Source: Limnomonas spitsbergensis (Eukaryota; Chlorophyta; Chlorophyceae; Chlamydomonadales). Taken from it: a DNA stretch of 64,000 bases. The notes beneath the pieces were generated by a model. It did no database searches. It had not been told where the DNA came from and worked only from the letters and a program-made list of their open reading frames with translations. The stretch lies in assembly GCA_037349105.1 (NCBI GenBank), contig JAYJMM010000123.1, positions 6,200,001 to 6,264,000 on the forward strand, read 5' to 3'. The first letter of the stretch is position 1. Each line of letters starts with the position of its first letter. Shown here piece by piece: positions 35,467 to 45,400 of the stretch. Made by a program: the position numbers and the translations under genes.

Positions 35467-35626
35467 CGTACCGGTATTGGCCCTTCTCAAATGGCCCTAC
35501 GGCAGGGTTTCTGAAATGTCGAGTTGGGTAGGGGGTCCGGGGATCCAGCAGTTTGGCCTGTGAGTGAAATGCATGGGGGATTGGGAGTGTCCCCTGTTTA
35601 TACCAGGTTTTTATACTGTATCACAG

Positions 35627-35773
35627 AAGTCAGCACATCCTGGTCAAGAGCTGACGGAGGCACATGTGAGGAAATATGCCAACAGTACTGAGATGTTTGA
35701 GTTGGTGGGCAAGGAGCTCCCTAAGAAGCAGAGGATTAAGTTGCGTAGGGAGCATATCAGCAATCAAAGTTAG
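35627..35773 (+). CDS. Orphan terminal exon, unrecognised
   Basis: After an acceptor-like TATACTGTATCACAG, the plus strand reads SAHPGQELTEAHVRKYANST, then EMFELVGKELPKKQRIKLRR and EHISNQS, ending in TAG. It is charged, helix-prone and clearly protein-like. No upstream exon could be joined. It may be the end of a gene disrupted by repeats, or a retroposed fragment. Confidence 0.4.
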   Translation, partial: KSAHPGQELTEAHVRKYANSTEMFELVGKELPKKQRIKLRREHISNQS

Positions 35774-36496
35774 ATGCCAGTGGTCTGCGTGCTTCTGCCC
35801 GATTCTGGAGCCTCATGGTCTCTAGCTAGGATAGGTAGCTGGCAGTTGGAGAAATATTGTCGGATACCGATACCTGTTTTCTTTGTTTCACCCCCCTTCT
35901 TTATCCATTTGAATATTTTACCCAAGCACATCGACTGACAAAAGTACAAGCGCACGGATGAGGTAGGGGGAGTAACACATTTTTGTTTATGTGGGGGGGG
36001 TAACTGTTCTTTCAAGGTACCGTCCTGTGTCAAAGAGGTTCAAGACAGTGCAAGATGTCGTAGCAGAGGGCCGGCCAACCCTAAACATGCAATGTCCCTT
36101 GGTTAGTTTGTAAAGGTGTGTAGCACTAATTCGAGTCATTTGTCGAGCCTGTTTTCTGAAATATTGAGGCAACAATGCCTTCCATTCAGGACCCAACGAG
36201 GCGCCTATATACTGAACCAGCGTTCATTCAAAACAACACGCGATTATTAAACAAGGAGGAATCTGGGGCCACTACGAGCCACTCAACGAGGCAGGCATGT
36301 GCAAGCATGACCAGCCGCATGCAAATGCTCTCAATATAATAAGACAAGTAAGGCACGAGGAGGAAAAGGGAGGCACAATCGAAAGTTGAAATGGAATGGC
36401 CACACACCCCGCCCCGATCTCCCGCGCCCCCCAAGTACCGTATCTCCAAATGATCTCCGAAAAACAGGCAATCCAGTGACACGCCATTGTGTGACA

Positions 36497-39400
36497 TCAT
36501 GGCTGTGGGGTAGAAACAGCAGCAGCAGCAACAGGGGCAAGAGCAGCAACGGCGACGGTGTGGAGCGGGTCCGTAATTGTAGGCTCTGCTGGAGCGGTGC
36601 CCAACACCAGGGGTTGTACAGTAACCGGAATGGGAGCGGGAGCGGCCGCAGCGGGAGCAGGTGCGGGAGCAGCAGGCGGCGTCAACGCGTCCAGCTGTAC
36701 AGCCGCTACGGAGGCGGGCGGCGCCGCAGCCTCGTTCGACGCCGGCAGGGGGACGGCGGCCGCAGCAGCCGGCTTTGCGTCGTCAGCCGCAACGGCGGGC
36801 GCAGGCGCAGCTGGCGCGGGCGCTGCCGGTGCAGGCGACGCGACGGGCGAGGCTGGCTTCCTCAGCGCAACGCTGCTTGCCATTGTCGCCGCAGCCATGT
36901 CCCCGGGGTCCGAGGCAGCGGGCGCTGTTCCTCCTGCCGCCGTCGCCGCTGCCATGTCTGCACCGGGTGACAGCGCGCCTGCCGCCGCGGCCGTGCCCAC
37001 CCGGTCGACATCATCTCCGTTCCGTCCCTCGGCGGCAGCGCCAGCAGCATCGTGCAGATCCGCCATCTCCTCGTCGGAGTCGTCACCAGCGCGCGCCCTG
37101 CAGCAACAGGAGGTAGGGTATTGGGAGGGGCGGCTTCGGGGCAGAGTATTCAGGGCAGGCTTGCGCTGACATCTGTAATTTGATTCGTTTTTTAGCCAAT
37201 GGGGTTCACGGTATGACAGAGTCTAACACTCCACCTTGAGACGAAACGAAACTACTGCAGGCCTGGCACCCTCTCACACATTTCATCAACAAGGTAGCAG
37301 CGGGTATGGGAGGAGTGTTAAGGAGCAAGGAGGCCAGAGCAGCGTGGGCCAATAGAGTGTGAATGCAGTGTTCAGCTTTGGCCCGACCGCATCCCAGTCC
37401 ACACCCCAGTCCACATCCCTGCCCACACTCCAGTCCACACTCCAGTCCACACCCATAGTCCACACTCCACACTTACCGGCGGTGTTCATCGTGGGCCTGT
37501 CCACCTCCGCGGATGTCAACGTCCTCCTCGGGCAGGTCTTGCCTTTCCCTCAGGGGCGGCCGGTCGGCCATCTGGGCGCTCGGGACCTAAAGGACGAAAA
37601 CAGGAGAGGGTCTTGGGCTGGGTCTTGGCCTCTAAAGTTGGATTGTGAGGTGGTTTTGGATTGAGTTGGGTTGGGTTTTTGCTTTTGAGCTGGGTTTTGG
37701 GAAGGGTTTCACGTTAGGTCGTGAGTTTGGTTGGTTAGGGTTTCAGGTTTGGGTTTCGTAAATTTAGGCCTTGGGTAGGGTAGGGCTTCAGGTTGAGTTT
37801 CAGGCCCTTGGAACCTAAAACTGGGGATAAAGGAAGTACGTCAGCCACTTGACCATCCGGGAGCTACGGACTTTAGAGACCGGGCAAAGCAAGGAGAAGC
37901 TGCTCATCGTTTCAGGGTTAAAGGGTGTAGGGTCAAGAGCCGTAAACCCCACAGACTTAGAGACCAGAGAGGACGAAGCTGCTCATGGCTCGAGACAGTC
38001 CCCAGAACAGAAAAAATGAGATGGGGAAGAGGAGAAGCTCACAGCTTCAGGCTGTACCTTAAACCAATTCAGGGTTGAAAGGTTCAGGCAATACAAACAA
38101 TTGACCGGCTCCGCAATCACGTGCTTCACCGCTGGACCGCCGCCCCCCCGCCCACAGTTCAGGGTTCAGGGCAGCTCTGTTTGACCCCCCACCCCACCCC
38201 ACCCAGATGTTCCCCTTGACCCTTGCCTCCACATGAACAGTACGGGCGTAGGGTTGAAAGGTATGAACCGTTATGCCCCCCCTCTCCCCCAACAGCTGTG
38301 GGAAGGTAAGGTGCTGCAGAATCTGGATGATCTACAAACACTTCATATTTAAATATCAAAGTATTTTACTGTCGATAGCCTGGCGAGGTGCACTACAGGA
38401 CCTGGTCCTTCACCACCCTTGCTGCTCCCCTAGACGATTCTGTTACCCTAGCTGGGGTCCTACCATAATGTTAACACATAATTTATGTGGTACATGTTAT
38501 ACCCCCCACCCTCACTGGAGGCAGGTTGGCCAGATACTGCAAGATCCTTGGCCAGATCCTGCAAGATCCTTGGCCAGATACTGCAAGATCAGGATCTTGA
38601 CACACACACACACTCCCATGGAGGTACGCTGACCAGATGCTGCAAGACCTGGATCTTGACACACGCAATTGCCCCCCTATAGGTTTGTGTTCCCTCAGCT
38701 GGGGTTCTAACATGATGTGTTAACCAATACCCGCCCCCCTCCCCTCACCGGAGGAAGGCTGGCCAGATGCTTCAAGACCTGGATCTTGACCTCCTCCAGC
38801 TCATTGCGCGTGTTAGCATTCTTCATGTTGCTGACGGCAATCCGCAACCGTTGCGTGTCTAGATAATAGTTGTACTCATTGAGGGCGCTCTCTGGCAGGC
38901 TACGCAAAAGAGGGGGGGAGAGTGGTAGAGGAGGAATAAGTGTGAGAAGGGCAGGCTGTGCAAAAGAGGAGGGGGGAATAGTTGTACTCATTGAGTGCGC
39001 TCTCAGGCAGGCTACGCAAAAGTGTGGTGGGGGGGGGATGGGAATGAGGAGGTAGAAGTATGAGAAGGTCGGGCTGTGCAAACGAAGGGGCAAAAGAGAG
39101 GGTTAGGTGGAGACGTACGGGAGGGGCAGGCTGCGCAAGAAATGGGGCAAAAGAGAGGGGTAGGAGGGGGTGTACAAGAGGGGCAGGCAGTGTGAATAGA
39201 GACTGCCCAAGAGGAGGAGGAAGATGACCGAGAGGGACAAATTGCGCAAAGAGGGGGAGCACAAGAGTGAGAGAGGCAGCAGTTGCATGTCTAGGTGGTA
39301 GTTCAACTCAGGCCGAGCGCAAAGAGGGGGCGGTTTCATTCAAGCGCGCGCAAAAAAGGGGCGCAAAAGGAAAGAGAGGAGGCTCACTTCTTCAGAGCGC

Positions 39401-42400
39401 GCTCCAGCAGGCTGCACAGCAGGTGGGGGCAGACGGGGAGGAGATGACATATAAGGAGAGCGGAGGAGGGCCGGAGGAGTGCACACAAGTCGAGGAGGAA
39501 CAGGAGGAGGAGGAGGGTCAGGAGAGGGACGGGAAAGCGCATGGCTGGAGGAGCTTGACAGTACGCACCTATCATGGGCCCTCAGGTTTGCACCCCCCCT
39601 AAACCCTGAACCCCAAACACAAACATCTGTACGAGACCCCTTTTTGCTCGTCCTCCCCGTACAAGGGTGACACCCCCGTTCCTGATGAGTGCCTTTGTGA
39701 TGCCCCCCCACTGCATTGCGACGTCCGTCATCTGCCCCATCTCGTCGCTCAGCACCGACGACGGCAGGCCTTGTTGTGCAGCGTGCATTTATTATTACAA
39801 TTCTCAGTACAGGCATCGTTTATCAACAACTCATCCACGCCTTTCCTCACTTGTCTGGCAGGTCGACGCCCATCATCCGCCCCGTCTCGTAGCACCAGCA
39901 GCGCGCCACGTTGCGCAGTGTGTAGCCGCCTCCCCCCAGCACCAGCATGGGCACGTTGTACTTGGACAGGAACTCGAGGCAGTTGCTGTGGCCCTGCAGC
40001 AGGAGCAGGCAGCGGGGTGAAAGATTATAAAAGGGATGTTCAGCCCTTTCAAGATCTGTTGTTGTCCCGGTAGAAACGAATCATTTGTTCCATAATTAAG
40101 TCAAGGCTTTGCTTTAAAATGAGCCGGAACAGTTTAACCTTTTGTGGGGCCTGCTGCTATCGGCTCAGGCGTCCAGCAATTAAATTTATTTTTTTCTCAA
40201 TCTATTGCCAGTTTTATCGAAGGAGCAATATCGATATTGTCATACGCTGATAGAATATATCAATTTCCTTTATGAATAATTGGCATAAGTTTTAGTACTG
40301 TATTATTACCTGAACTATCAAGAGTATATAAACTAAAAGATCTCCAGCAAGCTGCCAAAATTCAAAATCAGGCTGTTAAAACTGGATTATTACATGTCAA
40401 ATAGGATTAGCAATAGACGCTGCGCTCGTTGAGGCAGCTCATGCGATATTGCGACATAGGCCGGGGCAGGACGCATTTCTCGGCTTCCATGTTTTCAGTT
40501 CATGTTGATTTCCAACAGGACAAGCTCCGGCATGTTGCCGAATGGTCAGGAGCTCATCAGGGCAGCTGCCTTTGCATTCAGGTGATCCTGATATTTAAGG
40601 GCAAGGACTTTCTCGGAGGTGCCATATTTGCTTGCTCATGCATGCCATCTTTTATCCCCTATTTCCCTGCATCTTAGCAATAGACATTGGACTGGAGTGG
40701 GAGCACCGTTGCGCCTGGCACGGTATTTACTGGACAAGCTCCGTCGCGTTGCAGATGGTCAGGAATTCACGGCAGCTGTTGTGGCCCAGCATAACGCGAC
40801 AAAGGTCATAGAATGTGTGAAGTCAGGTTGAGTAGGCTGTGAGACCTTTGCGTGTATGTGCTGCTCAGGTTTCCCCCCAGGATCGGTCTGCCTGGCCCTT
40901 TCGCACAAGTCCGTGGGTAGGTGCGTTAACTTGGAGACAACAGTTTTGGTGTAGGGCAAAGAGTCCTGGGATCCGATCGGGTTCCAGAGCCCAGATCCAT
41001 GCCCAGAACTACTGAGGCAAGTAATACCAGACTCGGTGTACCCATGGTCTTGATGCCAGCCCAGTTCAGATGGCACTTTTTACCCCTAGCAATTCCAACA
41101 GGCCCCCCCAAGGACCCTGGTGGGGGTCAAACCCTAGTTCAATTATTTCATTTGTTTGCAAGGGTCGGCACAACTAGGGTTTGACCCTCACACTTCCACC
41201 CTTGACCTTCTTACTTCAACCGCCACCCTTCAACCTTTCACTTTCACTCTTTAACATCCAACCCTCACTGTTCAGCCCGCATGGGCTGGACGAGTCAGAG
41301 CCAATGCCTAGTCCAACGGGCGTGAAGGGCAAAGGTCAGGGCTACAAAGGAAGAGAAGGGTCAGCGTTGGAGGGAGAGGAGGCTATCGAGGGCTTGGAGA
41401 CCAGGAGGGTTTTGGGGGTGCACGCCTATCAGAGAATTCAAGAGACGGGGGTGGGCAGAATGATAGAGGATGGTTCCGGCTTTCTAGAGGGGTGGGAGGA
41501 CCGGGGGTTCCAGCCCCCTGGACTGGCCTCACCTGAAGGATTGCCCCTCTTGCTGCCCCCCTGCATCGCCTCACCTGCATGCTGAGGTTGGAGCAGCCCT
41601 GGCCTTAATCCCAGCCTAGCCGAGCCTTAGTACCAGCCCTAGTCCAAGCCCCTGCCCCTACCCCGGCGGCAGCCCCTTCCCCCTGCACCGCCCCCCTACC
41701 CTCCTTCCCAGCCCCCGCCCCCCTGCAGCGCCTCACCTGCATGCTGAGGTTGAAGCAGCCCAGACGGTCCCCGCTCAGGCTGTCCGCCCCGCAGCACATG
41801 ACAATGGCGCCCGGCTGGTACATCTCCATCACCTGGGTGCAGCAAGTGTGTGCGTGTAAGAAGGGGGGGTGACAGGGTCTAAGCCAAGCAAATGGGGAGG
41901 CATGTGATGATTGCGCCCAGCTGGTGCTTCCCCATCACTGGGGTGCAGCAAGTGTGTGCGTTGGATGGAAGGGGGGGTAGTTTCTTGGCTAGGCAAACGG
42001 CCTTTGGCCAAACAAGGGGGGAAAAGACATGGAGATTGCAACCAGTTATACATCTCCTTCACTTGCCAGGAAAAAGCGGGGATGTGGTTGGCAGAACTCG
42101 GGGTCCTTCAGCAAAATAAATCATTTAAGCCATACAAAGGCTTCAGGGTTCAGCCCTGGCCAGACAAAGGGAGAAGCACGTGAAGATTGCGCTCGGCTGG
42201 TACGCCTCCAATACTTGGGAGCAAAACAGGGGAGGTGGAGGGTAAACGACGCTGGAATAGCAGAGGGCTTAATTCGATTTTGTGCCGTAATGTACTAATA
42301 TACGCCTCTCTACTACCCCCTACACCCCAACCTCACCGTCAGCAGTACATCCACCCTGATATCATCTTCAGCAGTACATCCACCCCAATCCACCACCATC

Positions 42401-45400
42401 AGCAGTACATCCACCCTGATCTCATCTTCAACAGTACATCCACCCCAATCCACCACCTTCAGCAGTACATCCACCCTGATCTCATCTTCAACAGTACATC
42501 CACCCCAATCCACCACCTTCAGCAGTACATCCACCCTGATCTCATCTTCAACAGTACATCCACCCCAATCCACCACCTTCAACAGTACATTTGCCCCAAC
42601 CTCACCTTGGCCATGACTGGCTCGTACAGCAGCTTGTAGCTATCGTCATCCATGCCGTCCTTGAGTGGTACATTGACCGTGTAGCCCTTCCCCTTGGAGG
42701 TTCCAATGTCGTCCAAGGCTCCGGTACCGGGGAAGAACTCGCCATACTTGTGAAAGCTCACCTAAACAGGGTCAAGATTGAAGGGGGGCATGGTAAGGGC
42801 TCAGGTACTAGGCAAATAACTCTCCATACTTTTTGAGGTTGTCATGGAGAGGGCTCTCCGGTACGGGGGAAATAACTATCATACTTTTGGAAGCTCATAT
42901 ATACAGATATCGGGTTTTAGGTGGGCATGGTAATGGCTCCGGTACCAGGAAACAGGTTACCATACTTGTGGAAGCTCAGCTAAACAGGCTCAAGGGTTCA
43001 GGGGATGAGGGTTCAGGGGTGCAGGGTTCAAGGGTTGATATTTCGAGTTATGTTTAAAGAGGCATAGGCCTCAGGGTTCAGGGTTCAGCTCACTGCCATA
43101 ACGAGGGTTCAGGGTTCAGCTCAGTTCAGGGTTCAGGGTCAGCTCACTGCCATAACGAGGTCCTTGGGGTGGAAGGTTTCCTTCCCCCCTTCCTCTATTC
43201 CCAAACCAACATCAGCCCACCGTCACAACGAGGCCTCCTCCACGCCGTCCCTCACCTGCATGCAAGCCAGCTATAAATCGGGGTTCGAGATCAGCTCACC
43301 GTCATGACGCGGTTTAGGATTTAGGGTTCGAGGTCAGCTTACCGTCATGACGCGGTTTAGGATTTAGGGTTCGAGGTAAGCTTACCGTCATGACGCGGTT
43401 TAGGATTTAGGGTTCGAGGTCAGCTTACCGTCATGACGCGGTTTAGGATTTAGGGTTCGGGGATAGCTTACCGTCATGACGCGGTTTAGGATTTAGGGTT
43501 TGAGGTCAGCTTACCGTCATGACGCGGTTTAGGATTTAGGGTTCGAGGTCAGCTTACCGTCATGACGCGGTTTGGGATTTAGGGTTCGGGGATAGCTCAC
43601 CGTCATGACGCGGTTTAGGATTTAGGGTTCGGGGATAGCTCACCGTCATGACGCGTTTAGGATTTAGGGTTCGGGGATAGCTCACCGTCATGACGCGGTC
43701 CGTGAGGTAGAATGCCTCCTCCACGCCGTCCCCGTGGTGGATGTCGATGTCCACGTACAGCACGCGCGCATGCACCTTGAGTAGCTCCAGCACTGCCAGC
43801 ACAATGTCGTTCACGTAACAGAAGCCGGAGGCCTCAGCCTTCTTGGCATGATGCATGCCACCTGGCAGGCAGCGTTTTGATGTTCAGTGACTAGGACTCA
43901 AGGGTTAAGGGTTAAGGGTTGAGGCCTGGCACAATGTCGTTCACGTAATTGACGCAAGAGGTCTCCGCCCTCCTGGCATGATGTATGCCACCTGGCAGGC
44001 AGCGTTTCGATTTTAGGGTCTGGGGTTTAGGATTAGGGGTTGGCGATTGAAGCCCAGCTTGATGCCGTTCACATTGCTGAACCCAGACGCTACGGCGCCA
44101 TTGGCACGGTGTACGTCACTAGGCAGTTACATGCGGAACCTGCCTGATAGGGGGGAGGGATGGATGAGGAGGGGCAGCTATGGACCAACGTGGAGGGCGG
44201 GTTTTTGTGTCCCTTTTTTTCTGCCTCTCACACAAGTGTGAGAGGCAGGAAAAAAGGAGCGCACAGCGCCTCTACCGCCTGGGACCCAGGACAGGAGGGA
44301 AATGAGGTGGGGGGACTGGGGGAGGGACGGGTGAGGAGGGGCAGCCCATGGGGAGGAGGGAAATCGTGGGGGAGGGAGGGACTTATGAGAAGGGACAGAC
44401 AGGGAGATGAGGAAAAGGGGGGGGGGGGCTGGGTTTGATTCCCTGTGGTGGCTCATGGAATTTTGCAATAGCTCGAGGACTCGAGGTGGTGCTTGCCAAC
44501 TGACAGAGACATCGTGAGTGGGGGACTGACTTTCCATACATTGCTGCCTCGAAAAATTACCTGTGGAACTCCGAGGGATGCGCCAACTCCCATATTGTTT
44601 TACGATAAACATGAGTAGCAAGGAGCTCTCACCATGCATCGCAGGCCAGCCTATTCCAAACCCGAGGCCCATGGATTTCCCAGGGGGTTCCTAACGTCCC
44701 AAACTCTACCACCGTTCCAGGATCATTGGCATTCGGCCGGGTTAAGGGTTGAGGGTCAAGGTTTAAAACTCTACCACCGTTCCAGGGATCATTGGCATTT
44801 GGCCGGCCCTTGGCCTTTCCGGATTGGGAAGTCAGCATGACAAGAAGAAGCTCATGGGAAATCATGTTTTGAAGGGCCATGCTCTGCACTTTGTCTTCAT
44901 ACGCCCTTCCCATGCCGTGACCATGCTTTGGCTCTGCTCTGACCATGCTCTGCTCAAGCACTAACCATGCTCTAGCCATGCACTGCCCACGATCATTCCA
45001 TGCACTGCCCATGCTATGGCCTTGCTCCTCCCATGCGGGCAAAGCTCTGCCCATGCGCTGCCCAGTCACAGCTCCCAGAGCATCTACCCATGCACTGCCC
45101 ATGCGCTACCAAGTCACAGCTCTCAGAGCATCTACCCATGCACTGCCCATGCGCTACCAAGTTGCAGCTCCCAGAGCAAAACAAAAAGCGGTGGGACCAG
45201 CACGCAGCACGTCCCGTGAGGGATGTCGTTTTTGTTGTTGCAGCATCAATGTGTTCACCCAAACGTCATGAACAAAAGGCCTAGGGCACAAAAAATCAGT
45301 AGCAGGGGATTTAGTGGCCCCACCTGACCAGTTGAATGCAATGTCGGACTTTCCACTGGCCAGCGCAGCCGCACCGTCCACCGACCCTCCACAATACGTC

